DNA from: Eubacterium sp.
GTDB taxonomy: Bacteria; Bacillota; Clostridia; Lachnospirales; Lachnospiraceae
DNA length: 41,235 nt
Reading direction: 5' to 3'
Assembly (NCBI GenBank): GCA_022796875.1
Contig: JAAWJJ010000028.1
Location: forward strand, 1-41,235
Positions 8,602 through 18,540 of this stretch are shown piece after piece. A program made the position numbers and the translations under genes. Below the pieces are notes generated by a model. That model had not been told where the DNA came from, did not search any database, and saw nothing but the letters and a program-made list of their open reading frames with translations. How positions within the stretch are numbered: the stretch's first letter is position 1; each line of letters begins with the position of its first letter.

Positions 8602-9720
8602 TTACTCTGTTATCATATGGTATCCGTACCGTTCAAAGTAAAAACCAAGCTTTTCATTGATTTTATTGCGCAGTCCCTGATCCATATCACGGTAATGGTT
8701 CGTCTGATAGTCTTTCATGCTGTCCAGATACTCCTGAAAACGCGGTTTTGCCTCTTCAAAACCGCTCAATCCAAGATGTCTGTATATCTGCTTCATATAC
8801 GGCATCGGGTTTTTTACGAAATCTTCATATTTAATATCAATATAATCCTCTTCCGGCATAGAATACAAATCTTCAAACGCTTTTTTATAAATACGCTCCA
8901 TCAGATCCAGTATCGTATCTTCGATAAACGCCTCCGACGGCGGTTCGCTTAAAGAAAGCAGGAGCATTTCTTTCAAAAACATATTTTTCGTCGACTGTAC
9001 GACAACATAGGGATTCCGGTAAATATTGATAAACTTTGCTCCCGGATAACAGCGTTTGAGTTCTTTCATACGGCAGGTGTTTTCCGGGCTTTTTAACATC
9101 AGCTGCTTGCCCTTTTCAATATATGTGGCCTTTTTTAAAATATAATCGTACGCTTTGCGCCACTCTTTCTGCTGTTTCTCTCCCTGCTCGTCTATAAAAG
9201 CGGTTTCTATAAATTTAATCCCTTTTCCTCTGTCCGGAAATACCAGCATATGGCTGATCGCCTGAGTGGAAATCGTTGCCTGTGCAAATACTTCTTCCAT
9301 CGGCAGATCCATTTTATAATCCAGATTGTCCATCGGGCGCGCGTCTTTTAACAGTATTTTTTCTATTTTTCCAAGCAGCGGTTTCATCATAATGCAATTA
9401 TTGAACGAAACGGTTTTGATCGGGTCAAACCAGGCAAACTGCTCGTCCTTACTTAACAGGTTCTGTAAAAAAGTCGTCCCGGTCCGCCAGTGTCCTACGA
9501 CATACAGCGGATCCTTTTTTATTTTTGTACGTTTGATCGGAATATCAAAAATCAGCTTTTCCATTCCTGCCGGAATAGAAAGAAAAAACGTCACAAGCGT
9601 GATAAACGCCGCCTGTCCTTTTTTATCTTTACTCACGGCATTTTCTTTCAAAAGCCGCAGCCAGTTATCAAAACGGCATCCCAACATATTATGCGATAAA
9701 TTAATTTTTGCACTTTCCAT
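8602..9720 (-). CDS. Sulfotransferase family protein (PAPS-dependent type)
   Basis: This 372-residue protein has the two co-substrate motifs of the family. The 5'-phosphosulfate loop is VVGHWRTGTTFLQNLL (about 74-89). The 3'-phosphate site is KFINIYRNPYVVVQS (about 229-243), with R235 and S243. LKSPENT (209-215) upstream of the second motif is also typical of Sulfotransfer_3-like proteins. Such enzymes move sulfate from PAPS to a hydroxyl or amine of a small molecule or glycan; the acceptor is not predictable. No PAPS synthesis genes are in the window. The ribosome binding site is weak (GGGTAG), so translation may be modest. It lies 112 bases after the DUF4317 gene and may share its transcript. 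Confidence 0.85.
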   Translation of the reverse strand: MESAKINLSHNMLGCRFDNWLRLLKENAVSKDKKGQAAFITLVTFFLSIPAGMEKLIFDIPIKRTKIKKDPLYVVGHWRTGTTFLQNLLSKDEQFAWFDPIKTVSFNNCIMMKPLLGKIEKILLKDARPMDNLDYKMDLPMEEVFAQATISTQAISHMLVFPDRGKGIKFIETAFIDEQGEKQQKEWRKAYDYILKKATYIEKGKQLMLKSPENTCRMKELKRCYPGAKFINIYRNPYVVVQSTKNMFLKEMLLLSLSEPPSEAFIEDTILDLMERIYKKAFEDLYSMPEEDYIDIKYEDFVKNPMPYMKQIYRHLGLSGFEEAKPRFQEYLDSMKDYQTNHYRDMDQGLRNKINEKLGFYFERYGYHMITE

Positions 9721-9736
9721 AATTTACTACCCGTTT

Positions 9737-9766
9737 AACGTTCCCTTTCTCCTAAACGTTCCCTTT
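9737..9766. repeat. Short tandem direct repeat before the sulfotransferase gene
   Basis: AACGTTCCCTTT occurs twice (9737-9748 and 9755-9766), separated by 6 bases, just upstream of the minus-strand sulfotransferase start. The spacer between DUF4317 and the sulfotransferase also holds a small CCGTA/TACGG hairpin (9795-9807). These could be leader features or a simple duplication; no function is evident. Confidence 0.6.
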
Positions 9767-9832
9767 GTCCTGCTCTGCCTGTGGCAGTTTTCCCCCGTAT
9801 ATTACGGCTCTCCGGCGGCCTGATCGGCTTTT

Positions 9833-10981
9833 TTACTGCTCTGGTTTTTGCGGCTTTTTCATCGTCCGGACGCTGATCCCGTTGACTTCCACCTGTCCGT
9901 CCACCGGTATGACAAGGCACTGCCTGCCGTTAATTTCCATCGTTTCTACCAAGTCTGCCCGATCCGGCGCCACTTTAATCACGATTTCCGGCGTTTCAAT
10001 CTGAAATTTCTTCGTATCTGCAATGTTATTTAACAAAAGTTCCGTCTTTTCTCCAAAGCGGTCGTCATACACTTCTTCAAAAAATTCCACGTCTTCCTGT
10101 TCGATTCCGCTGTCGGACAGCAAACGGCTGACGTCTTTTTTATCCAGCCTGACTGGATCCGGATTTTCCTTATTTTCTTCCGCAATTTCGGTAATATTCT
10201 CATGCAGCGTCCGCATAGTTTCATAATCCCCGTTTTCCCCAATCGCAGCGGACAATACGTCCTGAAAGGTTTCTTTCTGCGTCGCCGGAGAAAGCGGTAT
10301 TTCGCTGCCCAGCAAATGTTCTACCATCCCATCCTGGGAAAGTTCCGGATTTTTCGCAAAATAAAGCACCTTATGGATATCGCTTCCCCTGTCTTCAAAC
10401 GCCGGAAACAAAAAACCGTTCGCCGGCGGCTCTACCACCCAGTCCCGAATCCGCTCTTCGATCCTGTTTGTTTCCGCATTATAGGACAATCCGGGCTTTG
10501 ACATTTTCACCGGACAGATGGAACAGAGAAGATATTCGTATACTTCTTCCGAAGCGTCGAACATTTCCGTTCCGTCCAAAGCCTTTCCCGGGACATCATA
10601 AGCCGCATGAATCAAAATAATATAATAATTTTCTCCATATTCATAACTTTCTATTACTTTATCAAAAAACCGCCCTGTCAGCTCTTCCTCTTCCAGCCTG
10701 GAATTTCGCAGTTTCAGCAAAAATTCCTGCGTACCGCCTTCCGCTTCCTGATCCAGCGGAAACTCCATCGTCACCAGATGCTTTCCGACCGTACCGCCTA
10801 ACGTATGTTTTAAAATGTCAAAATATTTAAATTCTTCTTCCTCCGGCAATGAGAGAAACGCATCTTTCGTCACTGTCAGCTTTTCTTTCTCATGGCTGAC
10901 ATAACAGCCGCAGATTTTTGTAATCGCACAATTTGCCGGAGTAAACTGCTTTTTAATTTCTGCAATTTCTTTCTTATTCAT
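9833..10981 (-). CDS. DUF4317 domain-containing protein, function unknown
   Basis: Starting at the ATG at 10981, which opens MNKKEIAEIKKQF and is preceded by GGAAAGGA, the protein has 382 residues. The N-terminal IKKQFTPANCAITKICGCYV and the central DASEEVYEYLLCSICPVKMSKPGL stretch are characteristic of DUF4317 proteins of clostridia, which have no known activity. It is acidic, has no signal peptide or membrane segment, and is probably cytoplasmic. The C-terminal part (about 325-382) resembles a small beta domain ending in a proline/lysine tail. A clear promoter lies 60 to 90 bases upstream. The longer reading frame up to 11071 is rejected because that start has no good ribosome binding site and would place the -10 element inside the gene. 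Confidence 0.8.
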   Translation of the reverse strand: MNKKEIAEIKKQFTPANCAITKICGCYVSHEKEKLTVTKDAFLSLPEEEEFKYFDILKHTLGGTVGKHLVTMEFPLDQEAEGGTQEFLLKLRNSRLEEEELTGRFFDKVIESYEYGENYYIILIHAAYDVPGKALDGTEMFDASEEVYEYLLCSICPVKMSKPGLSYNAETNRIEERIRDWVVEPPANGFLFPAFEDRGSDIHKVLYFAKNPELSQDGMVEHLLGSEIPLSPATQKETFQDVLSAAIGENGDYETMRTLHENITEIAEENKENPDPVRLDKKDVSRLLSDSGIEQEDVEFFEEVYDDRFGEKTELLLNNIADTKKFQIETPEIVIKVAPDRADLVETMEINGRQCLVIPVDGQVEVNGISVRTMKKPQKPEQ

Positions 10982-11041
10982 AAAACGGGAATCCTTTCCG
11001 GGCATCTTATGGGAAAATATGCCTTTCGTACTTCTTAAAGT

Positions 11042-11071
11042 ATAATACATTTTCTCCCGATATGCTATCAA
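11042..11071 (-). promoter_or_regulatory. Promoter of the DUF4317 gene
   Basis: On the minus strand TTGATA (11066-11071) and TATTAT (11042-11047) are spaced 18 bases, a near-consensus sigma-A type promoter. It lies 61 bases upstream of the chosen DUF4317 start codon. Confidence 0.65.
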
Positions 11072-11133
11072 AATTTATTAGCTGTGGTTCGGCCTTGTTT
11101 ATACGTGATAGTTCTGTTTTCCGGAATAGCGAA

Positions 11134-11835
11134 AATAAGGGATAAAAAAATATTATCTTTACCTGGTGTTTGCCTGCAGATTTCTAGGTTATGCTGCCAG
11201 AGAGGGAAACATTGGAAGAATTTTCAAGTAGCCCTTATCTCCGGGGAAATGGGCGAAATGGATTTCCCCGGGTTCACTGTCTGAGATTTCCCCCGGGATT
11301 TGGGATGAGCCGTGGCGGGACACGTTTTTTTCTGTCGGTTCCCGTGCAAAAGGTATCATAATAAGATAAACCCGGAAGATTGCACAAAAAATGGGGGGGA
11401 TTGCCTTTGTGCAGGAAAATGAGATTTTCTTATCGTCCTGTGAAAAGACAGCAATTTCGGGACAGGGATGTCCCGAAAAGCCCTTGCTGAGCAGGGATTA
11501 GCGAATCAAGGGCGGTTGCGTGTATCATAATAAATTTTTCAGGACGGTTAGAAAATCCATTTGACGAAACAGGCAAGACAAAATATTTTGTGCAATCGGC
11601 CCGGGCGAATCTATACAATAACCTTTTGCCGGAAACCGGACAGAAGAAACGGCATTGTCCCGCTTTCGGCGCTCATTTTTCTGACGGAAAATCGAGTTTG
11701 AACTGGGGAATCAAATCACGTCCGCTCATCCCGGAGTTAGAGATACTAAAAATTCTGGAACCGGTTTCCCGGCCCTGGCAGCATAGCCGGAAGTCTGTGG
11801 AAAAATAAGCAGATAATATTTTTTTATCCCTTATT
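11134..11835. repeat. Large imperfect palindrome (inverted duplication), non-coding
   Basis: The 25 bases at 11134-11158 are repeated exactly in inverted orientation at 11811-11835. The similarity continues inward at lower identity: ATGCTGCCAG (11191-11200) against CTGGCAGCAT (11775-11784), GGGAAAC against GTTTCCC (11764-11770), GGAAGAATTTT (from about 11214) against the complementary stretch near 11748-11760, and further matches up to about 11430 against 11540. Each arm is therefore about 300 bases, with a centre near 11485. The centre holds a perfect TTTCGGGACA/TGTCCCGAAA hairpin (11456-11479) and a GCCCTTG/CAAGGGC pair. Only short, unconvincing reading frames cross it. It could be two inverted copies of an intergenic repeat, a MITE-like remnant or a structured RNA; the sequence does not decide. 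Confidence 0.75.
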
Positions 11836-11891
11836 ATGAAAATTTTCTGAATCAGGAATATCGCACATAAAACAAGGCTCAACCGCACCCT

Positions 11892-12662
11892 CTACCGAAG
11901 AGCCGCTTTCATCTTCTTCACATACGCCCCTATATATCCCGGCGCATCCGTCCCATATTTTTCCAGCAGTTTTACGATCGCCGATCCGACGATTGCCCCG
12001 TCGGAAACGTCCGCCATTTTCTTTGCCTGTTCCGGCGTGGAAATGCCAAATCCGACCGCGCACGGAAGATCCGTATTCCGGCGTACCACTTCCACGATAG
12101 AAATCAGGTCCGTTTTGATTTGATTTCTGGTCCCTGTCACTCCAAGACTGGATACCAGATACAAAAACCCTTCCGCCTCTTTCGCGATCTTCGCAATCCG
12201 CTGCTCCGAAGTCGGAGCAATCATGGAAATCAGATCTATACCGTTTTCATGGCAAAGCGGCAGAAAATCTCCCTTTTCTTCAAAAGGCAGATCCGGCAGG
12301 ATCAAACCGTCAATCCCGATTTTTTTACAGGTAGAAATAAATCTCCCGGCGCCGTAAGAAAAAACCACATTCGCATACGTCATAAATACGATCGGCACCG
12401 TAACGTCACGTCGCAGTTCCTGTACAAAATCAAATATTTTATCTGTGGTTACACCGCCGGTCAACGCTCTTAAATTCGCTCCCTGAATGACGGGTCCCTC
12501 CGCAGTCGGATCAGAAAATGGGATTCCGAGTTCAATCAGGTCAGCGCCGTTTTGTACCGCTGCACGAATAGACGCCGCAGTCGTATCCAGATCCGGATCG
12601 CCGCAAGTAAGAAACGCAATAAATGCTTTTCCGTTTTTAAAAGCTGCTTTTATGTTACTCAT
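11892..12662 (-). CDS. trpA: Tryptophan synthase alpha subunit
   Basis: From the ATG at 12662 the protein has 256 residues, close to the usual 255-270. It cleaves indole-3-glycerol phosphate to indole and glyceraldehyde-3-phosphate inside the alpha2beta2 complex. Catalytic residues are visible: E44 in [12 protein letters not shown] and D51 in the same motif. The start overlaps the trpB stop by 8 bases (ATGAGTAA), showing translational coupling, and GGGGGGAAG serves as the ribosome binding site. It is the last gene of trpEGDCFBA. No obvious hairpin terminator follows; the arm of the large palindrome begins 57 bases downstream. Confidence 0.97.
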   Translation of the reverse strand: MSNIKAAFKNGKAFIAFLTCGDPDLDTTAASIRAAVQNGADLIELGIPFSDPTAEGPVIQGANLRALTGGVTTDKIFDFVQELRRDVTVPIVFMTYANVVFSYGAGRFISTCKKIGIDGLILPDLPFEEKGDFLPLCHENGIDLISMIAPTSEQRIAKIAKEAEGFLYLVSSLGVTGTRNQIKTDLISIVEVVRRNTDLPCAVGFGISTPEQAKKMADVSDGAIVGSAIVKLLEKYGTDAPGYIGAYVKKMKAALR

Positions 12663-13845
12663 AAATTTCTTCCCCCCTGTATCTTGCAATTGCGGCACAG
12701 TCTTTATCCCCTCTTCCGGATATTGTAATGACAATGCTCTGTTCTTTTTTCATTTCTGGAGCAATTTTCCTCGCATAAGCGACGGCGTGCGCCGATTCAA
12801 TAGCCGGAATAATGCCTTCCGTTTTCGACATATATTCAAAAGCACAAACGGCTTCTTCGTCGGTCACCGGAACATATTCCGCTCTTCCGATATCGTGCAG
12901 ATATGCGTGTTCCGGTCCAATTCCCGGATAATCCAGTCCTGCCGAGATAGAATATACCGGAGCGATCTGCCCGTATTCGTCCTGGCAGAAATAGGATTTC
13001 ATACCGTGGAAAATTCCCAGCCTGCCGGTATTTATCGTGGCCGCTGTTTCAAATGTATCTATTCCCCTGCCTGCGGCTTCACAGCCAATGAGCCGGACTC
13101 TCTCTTCCTCAATAAAATGATAAAAGCTGCCGATTGCATTAGAGCCGCCGCCGACACAGGCGATCACGGCGTCCGGCAGTTTCTTTTCTTTTTCCAATAT
13201 CTGTTCTTTGATCTCTTTGGAAATAACAGCCTGGAAATCCCGGACAATAACCGGAAACGGATGCGGTCCCATCACGGAACCCAAACAATAATGCGTATCG
13301 GCGATTCGTCCGGTCCATTCACGCAACGCCTCCGACACCGCGTCTTTTAATGTCGCTGTTCCGGTTTTGACAGGAACGACCGTGGCTCCGAGCAGTTTCA
13401 TGCGATAAACGTTGAGCGCCTGCCGAACCGTATCTTCTTCCCCCATAAATACCACACATTCCATTCCCATGAGGGCTGCCGCCGTTGCAGTCGCCACTCC
13501 GTGCTGGCCTGCTCCCGTTTCCGCAATCAGACGTGTTTTCCCCATTTTTTTTGCCAACAGTGCCTGACCCAGCACGTTGTTAATCTTATGCGCGCCCGTA
13601 TGGTTCAGATCTTCCCGTTTCAGATAAATTTTCGCACCGCCTAAATCGTTTGTCATTTTCTCCGCGAAATACAGCCGGGACGGCCTGCCTGCATATTCGT
13701 TCAGCAATCGGGTGAGCTGTCTGTTAAATTCCGGATCGTTTTTATAGTAATTGTATGCTTTTTCTAATTCTGTAACGGCATTCATCAGCGTTTCCGGAAT
13801 ATACTGTCCGCCATGAATACCGAATCTTCCGTTCGGATTTGTCAT
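12655..13845 (-). CDS. trpB: Tryptophan synthase beta subunit
   Basis: This 396-residue PLP enzyme condenses indole with serine to give tryptophan. H86-K87 in [10 protein letters not shown] gives the PLP lysine, E109 in [13 protein letters not shown] the catalytic glutamate, and [10 protein letters not shown] the PLP phosphate-binding loop. The length is that of the TrpB1 form that pairs with TrpA. AAGGAAATG precedes the start, and the stop overlaps trpA. The 61-base gap to trpF is the second largest spacing between trp genes here, after the 52-base and before no other larger gap, and contains only T-rich (plus-strand) sequence. Confidence 0.97.
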   Translation of the reverse strand: MTNPNGRFGIHGGQYIPETLMNAVTELEKAYNYYKNDPEFNRQLTRLLNEYAGRPSRLYFAEKMTNDLGGAKIYLKREDLNHTGAHKINNVLGQALLAKKMGKTRLIAETGAGQHGVATATAAALMGMECVVFMGEEDTVRQALNVYRMKLLGATVVPVKTGTATLKDAVSEALREWTGRIADTHYCLGSVMGPHPFPVIVRDFQAVISKEIKEQILEKEKKLPDAVIACVGGGSNAIGSFYHFIEEERVRLIGCEAAGRGIDTFETAATINTGRLGIFHGMKSYFCQDEYGQIAPVYSISAGLDYPGIGPEHAYLHDIGRAEYVPVTDEEAVCAFEYMSKTEGIIPAIESAHAVAYARKIAPEMKKEQSIVITISGRGDKDCAAIARYRGEEIYE

Positions 13846-13906
13846 TTTACATTTCCTTTCCCTTACTTTTTATTTCCAATATTTTTCTTTTTTGTTTCCG
13901 TTTTGA

Positions 13907-14515
13907 TTATTCCGGCTGATTCCTTACCGCTTCCACAAATGCATGCATTTTCTCTTTATCTTTATATCCTCTCGTTTCCACACCGCTGCTGACGTCCACG
14001 GCATAAGGATGCAGTATTTCCAGGGCTCTTTTAACATTATCAGAATCCAGTCCTCCGGCCAGAAAATAGTTCCGTTTCATTTTTTTTGCCAATTCCCAGC
14101 AAAAAGCCGTCCCTGTGCCGCCGTTTCCGGAATCCAGCAGGACATAATCTGCCGAAGAGCGGTTTGCTGCAAGAACGTCCTGTTCCGTATCAATCCGAAA
14201 CGCCTGGACGATCGGCTTTTGGCTCAATGCTTTCAGCCGGATAACGTACTCTTCCCCCTCGTTCCCGTGAAGCTGGGCAATGTCGATGACATGCGTTTCC
14301 AACAATTGCGCCACTTTTCGACATTCCTCATTTACAAATACTCCGACCACCCTGATTCGTGGATCCAGATATCTTTTTAACCCGGCGGCCTGTTCCGGGG
14401 ACACATATCGTTTGCTTCCCGGTACAAATACAAAACCGATATATTCCGGAAGCAGTTGGTTCGCCGCTTCCATATCACACGGGCGGGAAAGTCCGCACAA
14501 CTTTATTTTTGTCAT
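13907..14515 (-). CDS. trpF: Phosphoribosylanthranilate isomerase
   Basis: This 202-residue TIM-barrel enzyme carries out the Amadori rearrangement of phosphoribosylanthranilate. The N-terminal KLCGLSRPCD supplies the catalytic cysteine C7. The LLDSGNGGTGTAF segment holds the catalytic aspartate and phosphate-binding glycines, and DVSSGVE near the end is the conserved terminal motif. The ATG overlaps the trpC stop as ATGA. TrpF and TrpC are separate proteins here, unlike the fusion of enterobacteria. Confidence 0.96.
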   Translation of the reverse strand: MTKIKLCGLSRPCDMEAANQLLPEYIGFVFVPGSKRYVSPEQAAGLKRYLDPRIRVVGVFVNEECRKVAQLLETHVIDIAQLHGNEGEEYVIRLKALSQKPIVQAFRIDTEQDVLAANRSSADYVLLDSGNGGTGTAFCWELAKKMKRNYFLAGGLDSDNVKRALEILHPYAVDVSSGVETRGYKDKEKMHAFVEAVRNQPE

Positions 14516-15336
14516 AATTCCTCACGCAATTCCGACAGTTTCGCTTTTTTGTCTTCCGCCCTCATTAGTGTTTCACCGACAAGCACCGCGTCCGCACCGA
14601 TGTGAATCAGCCTTTTCACGTCTTTGGCATCCCTTACCCCGCTTTCCGATACGAACAATACGTCCGATGGAATCTGCTTGCAAAGCCTGCTGCTGTTTTC
14701 CGTATCCACGGTGAAATCTTTCAGGTTTCGATTGTTGACGCCTATAATTCTCGCTCCGGCATGCAGCGCCGCTTCCACTTCTTTTTCATCATGCGCCTCA
14801 ACGAGGGCGGAAAGCCCAAGCGTATCGCAAATATGGATATATTCTTTCATCTGTTCCGTTTCCAGAATTGCACAGATCAGCAGGATGGCGGATGCGCCGA
14901 GCAATTTTGCCTCGTAGATCATGTATTCGTCTACTGTAAAATCTTTGCGCAGGCAAGGCGTCCGCACCGCCGCCGCAATTTCTTCCAAATACCTGTCGCT
15001 TCCCAGAAACCACTTCGGCTCCGTCAAAACGGAAATGCAGTCTGCCCCCGCCGCTTCGTATTCCCGCGCAATGTTTAAATACGGAAAATCCGGTGCGATC
15101 AGCCCTTTGGACGGGGAAGCCTTTTTACATTCACAGATAAATGCAACTCCCGGCGTTTTTAATGCATTCTCAAACGCAAAATCTGCCGGTGGAACAGTTT
15201 TGGAACACCCCGCTTTTCCGTGCATCTCTTTTTGGCTGTCAGCCGCCATCTGCCGAATCTCTTCTAACGGCAATTTCTTTTTTGCTTCCCTGACGCGTTC
15301 TTTTGCATATTCGGCAAGCTGATCCAGAATTGTCAT
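14512..15336 (-). CDS. trpC: Indole-3-glycerol phosphate synthase
   Basis: This 274-residue protein closes the indole ring from carboxyphenylaminodeoxyribulose phosphate. FICECKKASPSKGLI (about 67-81) contains the conserved E-x-K-x-A-S-P-S motif with catalytic Glu and Lys. GVNNRNLKDF and FVSESGV are the later conserved barrel strands. AGGAGGGG lies before the ATG, 49 bases after trpD, and the stop overlaps trpF. Its length is slightly above the usual 255-265. Confidence 0.96.
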   Translation of the reverse strand: MTILDQLAEYAKERVREAKKKLPLEEIRQMAADSQKEMHGKAGCSKTVPPADFAFENALKTPGVAFICECKKASPSKGLIAPDFPYLNIAREYEAAGADCISVLTEPKWFLGSDRYLEEIAAAVRTPCLRKDFTVDEYMIYEAKLLGASAILLICAILETEQMKEYIHICDTLGLSALVEAHDEKEVEAALHAGARIIGVNNRNLKDFTVDTENSSRLCKQIPSDVLFVSESGVRDAKDVKRLIHIGADAVLVGETLMRAEDKKAKLSELREEL

Positions 15337-15385
15337 ACATACCCCTCCTGTTGATTACTGGTACTGATAAACCGATTCCATATTG

Positions 15386-16417
15386 TCATACCGATTCCTC
15401 CTGCCGATTGCTGATCTCGATAAACCGTTCCAGAGTCCGGAGCGCTTCCCCGGAATCTATAATTTGTGCGGCAAGCGCCACGCCGTCTTTCATTGTTTCT
15501 GCTTTGCCGCCGATATAAAGCGACGCTCCCGCGTTCAAAAGTACCGCGTTTCTTCTGTGTCCCGGCTCACCGGACAGCACAGCCCGGGTGATTTCGGCAT
15601 TTTCCTGCGGTGTGCCGCCGGACAGATCTTCTTTTTGACAGCGTGTAAACCCAAACTCTTCCGGAGTGATCTCATACGACTGGTACATCCTTTCCTGAAA
15701 TTCACAGACGGCAGTCGGCGCCGTCAGGGAAATCTCATCCAGCTTTTCCGTTCCGTACACTACCATGCCCCGTTTAACGCCGAGATTCATCAGTACCTGC
15801 GCCAACGGTTCCACAAGGTAATCATCATAGACGCCGAGCAACTGCATTTTCGGGTTTCCGGGATTCGTCAGCGGCCCTAAAATATTGAAAACGGTACGGA
15901 ATCCCAGTTCCTTACGGATCTCCCCTACGTATTTCATGGATGAATGATACTTTTGTGCAAAGAAAAAACACATTCCGGCTTCTTTTAATAACTCCCGGCA
16001 CTTCTGCGGGCTCTGCATAATATTCGCTCCTAACGCTTCCAGGCAGTCCGCCGTCCCGCATTTGGAAGAGGCCGCGCGGTTTCCGTGTTTCGCCACTTTA
16101 AGCCCGCCTGCCGCAGCCACAAATGCCGACGTTGTCGAAATGTTAAAACTCCCGGCGTTATCTCCGCCGGTGCCGACAATTTCAAAAATGTCCATGCCTG
16201 TTTCCACTTTTTCAGCGTGCGCCCGCATAGCGGCCGCACATCCGGCAATTTCATCAATCGTTTCCGCTTTTGCGCTTTTTGTGGAAAGCGCCGCCAGAAA
16301 AGCAGCGTTTTGCGTCGGCGTTGTTTCGCCGCTCATGATTTCATTCATTACGGTATATGCCTCGTCGTAGGTGAGATCCTCTTTATTAACAATTTTTACG
16401 ATTGCTTCTTTAATCAT
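15386..16417 (-). CDS. trpD: Anthranilate phosphoribosyltransferase
   Basis: This 343-residue protein is the usual size for a stand-alone TrpD without a fused glutaminase. [15 protein letters not shown] (about 81-95) is the PRPP/magnesium-binding signature, and [12 protein letters not shown] (about 110-121) the second anthranilate/PRPP loop. The reading frame starts directly after AAAGGGGCAGG. It lies 52 bases after trpG and 49 bases before trpC. Confidence 0.97.
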   Translation of the reverse strand: MIKEAIVKIVNKEDLTYDEAYTVMNEIMSGETTPTQNAAFLAALSTKSAKAETIDEIAGCAAAMRAHAEKVETGMDIFEIVGTGGDNAGSFNISTTSAFVAAAGGLKVAKHGNRAASSKCGTADCLEALGANIMQSPQKCRELLKEAGMCFFFAQKYHSSMKYVGEIRKELGFRTVFNILGPLTNPGNPKMQLLGVYDDYLVEPLAQVLMNLGVKRGMVVYGTEKLDEISLTAPTAVCEFQERMYQSYEITPEEFGFTRCQKEDLSGGTPQENAEITRAVLSGEPGHRRNAVLLNAGASLYIGGKAETMKDGVALAAQIIDSGEALRTLERFIEISNRQEESV

Positions 16418-16469
16418 GTCCTGCCCCTTTTCTTTATTCTGTTCTGCTTTCTTATTCTGTTTATTGTCT

Positions 16470-17036
16470 TTATAAACTCACAAAATTTTTTAATATCGTT
16501 TTCCCATCCGGCGTTAGTATGGACTCCGGATGGAACTGGACGCCGTAAATCGGATATTCCCTATGCTGTACCGCCATGACCTCTCCGTCTGCCGTTTTTG
16601 CCGTAACTTTCAGGCAGTCCGGAACCGTCGCCGCATCCGCCGCCAGCGAATGATAACGGGCTACCGGAGCTTTTGGCGGGCATCCGGCAAACAGCGGGCA
16701 GTCTTGTTCAAATACCGCTTCCGACTGTTTTCCGTGCATCAGCCTGTTTGCGTATGTGATAACCGCCCCGTATGCCGCGCAGACCGCCTGGTGCCCGAGG
16801 CAGACGCCAAGAAGCGGAATTTCTTTCCCCAGTGTTTTTGCCGTTTTCATAATAACGCCTGCCTCCTGCGGCCTGCCCGGCCCCGGCGAGAGGATGATCC
16901 GGTCCGGACTCAGCATCCGTATTTCTTCTACCGTCATTTCATCGTTGCGGATTACCCTGATATCCGGTTCCGTTTCGCCAATCATTTGATACAGGTTGTA
17001 AGAAAAACTGTCGTAGTTATCAATCAATAAAATCAT
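16470..17036 (-). CDS. trpG: Anthranilate synthase glutamine amidotransferase component (TrpG/PabA)
   Basis: This 188-residue class I glutaminase has the full triad: C79 in [10 protein letters not shown], and H169 and E171 in [19 protein letters not shown] is the TrpG/PabA signature. It supplies ammonia from glutamine to TrpE. Its ATG overlaps the trpE stop (ATGA), with GAGGAGG inside trpE. No separate pabA or pabB is seen near the folate genes of this window, so this subunit might also serve p-aminobenzoate synthesis, as in Bacillus; that is inference. Confidence 0.96.
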   Translation of the reverse strand: MILLIDNYDSFSYNLYQMIGETEPDIRVIRNDEMTVEEIRMLSPDRIILSPGPGRPQEAGVIMKTAKTLGKEIPLLGVCLGHQAVCAAYGAVITYANRLMHGKQSEAVFEQDCPLFAGCPPKAPVARYHSLAADAATVPDCLKVTAKTADGEVMAVQHREYPIYGVQFHPESILTPDGKTILKNFVSL

Positions 17037-18499
17037 TCGTCCTCCTCCTCTGCCTGCTCTAATGCATTTACTACCGCTTTCGCCTTATTGATACACTCTT
17101 CAAATTCTTTTTCCGGAACGGAATCCGCTACGATCCCGGCGCCGCTGCGGACAAATACTTTTCCGTTTTTCTTATAGGCAATGCGGATTGCAATACACAT
17201 ATCCATATTGCCTGTAAAATCAATATATCCGACCGCGCCGCCGTAAATCCCTCTTTTGTTGTTTTCCAGTTCCCCGATCAACTGGCACGCTCTGATTTTC
17301 GGCGCACCCGACAGGGTGCCCGCCGGCAGCACCGCGCTGACCGCATCTAATGCGTCAAATTCCTCCCGGATCTCTCCCCGAACTGTGGAGCCGATGTGCA
17401 TGACGTGGGAATACCGTTCGACCGAATGTAATTTCTCTACTGTCACGCTTCCGAATCTGCTGATCTTCCCGAGATCGTTCCGGCCAAGGTCGACGAGCAT
17501 ATTATGTTCCGCCAATTCTTTTTCATCAGACAGCAAATCCGCTTCCTGTTCCCGGTCTTCCTGTTCCGTTTTCCCGCGCGGCCTGGTCCCCGCCAGCGGA
17601 AACGTGTGCAGCACACCGTTTTCCAGTTTTACTAACGTTTCCGGCGACGCGCCCGCGACTTCCACATCCGTCCCGGAAAAATAAAACATATACGGCGACG
17701 GGTTCATCGTCCTTAACATCCGGTACGTATGAAACAGGCTGCCTTCAAACTCTGCGCTCAGACGGTTGGAAAGCACAATCTGGAAAATATCTCCCTCCCG
17801 GATATAGTGTTTGGCATTCTCTACCATTTCACAATACGTTTCTTTCCCAAACAACGGCGTTACTTCGGAAAGCAGCCGCCCAGCCGGCTCTTTTTTCTTT
17901 TCTCCGTTTTTTAACAGTTCGCAAAGCTGCTTTAACTCGATCACCGCTTTGTGATAACCGGTTTCCGGATCTTCCAGTTTCATATTGGCAATCAGTATAA
18001 TCTTCTGCCGGTAATTATCAAACGCGATCACTTTATCAAAAAGCATCAGGTCTACATCTTTAAATGCTTCACAATCTTGCACTTTCGTTCGGACCGACGG
18101 TTCGCTGTACCCCAGATAATCATAGGAAAAATAACCGACCAGTCCGCCCGTAAAAGACGGAAGATAGTCAAAGCGCGGACTTTTGTAATCCGCCAGGATT
18201 TGATTTAAAAATCCGGACGGATTGCCGGTTTGAAATTTCAGATTTCCGGCTTTCATCTCGCCATCGATACAGGTAATCTCCATTTTTGGGTCGAATCCCA
18301 GAAACGTATAACGTCCCCACTTTTCTTTTTCTGCCACAGATTCCAGCATATAGCAGTGCGTGGATACATTTTTTAAAATTTTCATCGCCTCGATCGGCGT
18401 GCAGAAATCCGAAAGGATCTCGCAGCTTACCGGCAGTACTTTGTATTGCCCGGCAGCGGCGATTTCCCGGATTTTGTCTAACGTCGGTAAAAATTTCAT
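17033..18499 (-). CDS. trpE: Anthranilate synthase component I
   Basis: From the ATG at 18499 (AGGGGGA upstream) the protein has 488 residues, typical of TrpE. It converts chorismate and ammonia to anthranilate. The MLESVAEKEKWGRYTFLG segment (about 51-68) carries the L-E-S element of the tryptophan feedback site. The chorismate-binding half includes GDIFQIVLSNRL, AGTRPRG, DLGRNDLGKISRFGSV and the terminal RSGAGIVADSVPEKEFEE. An upstream in-frame start at 18556 is rejected because it lies inside the leader hairpin at 18541-18558. Transcription is controlled by the T-box leader upstream. Confidence 0.97.
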   Translation of the reverse strand: MKFLPTLDKIREIAAAGQYKVLPVSCEILSDFCTPIEAMKILKNVSTHCYMLESVAEKEKWGRYTFLGFDPKMEITCIDGEMKAGNLKFQTGNPSGFLNQILADYKSPRFDYLPSFTGGLVGYFSYDYLGYSEPSVRTKVQDCEAFKDVDLMLFDKVIAFDNYRQKIILIANMKLEDPETGYHKAVIELKQLCELLKNGEKKKEPAGRLLSEVTPLFGKETYCEMVENAKHYIREGDIFQIVLSNRLSAEFEGSLFHTYRMLRTMNPSPYMFYFSGTDVEVAGASPETLVKLENGVLHTFPLAGTRPRGKTEQEDREQEADLLSDEKELAEHNMLVDLGRNDLGKISRFGSVTVEKLHSVERYSHVMHIGSTVRGEIREEFDALDAVSAVLPAGTLSGAPKIRACQLIGELENNKRGIYGGAVGYIDFTGNMDMCIAIRIAYKKNGKVFVRSGAGIVADSVPEKEFEECINKAKAVVNALEQAEEEDE

Positions 18500-18540
18500 A
18501 CTATAATCCCCCTTTTGACATCTAAATCCATGAAAGAACA

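Noticed and set aside
11430-11888. Short open frames across the large palindrome (both strands)
   Set aside because: They span repeat arms, lack ribosome binding sites and have no protein-like pattern; the region is explained better by the inverted duplication.
12487-13350. Long plus-strand open frame opposite trpB/trpA
   Set aside because: It is antisense to two intact, motif-bearing trp genes and its translation is low-complexity and Phe/Arg/Ser-rich, without a ribosome binding site.
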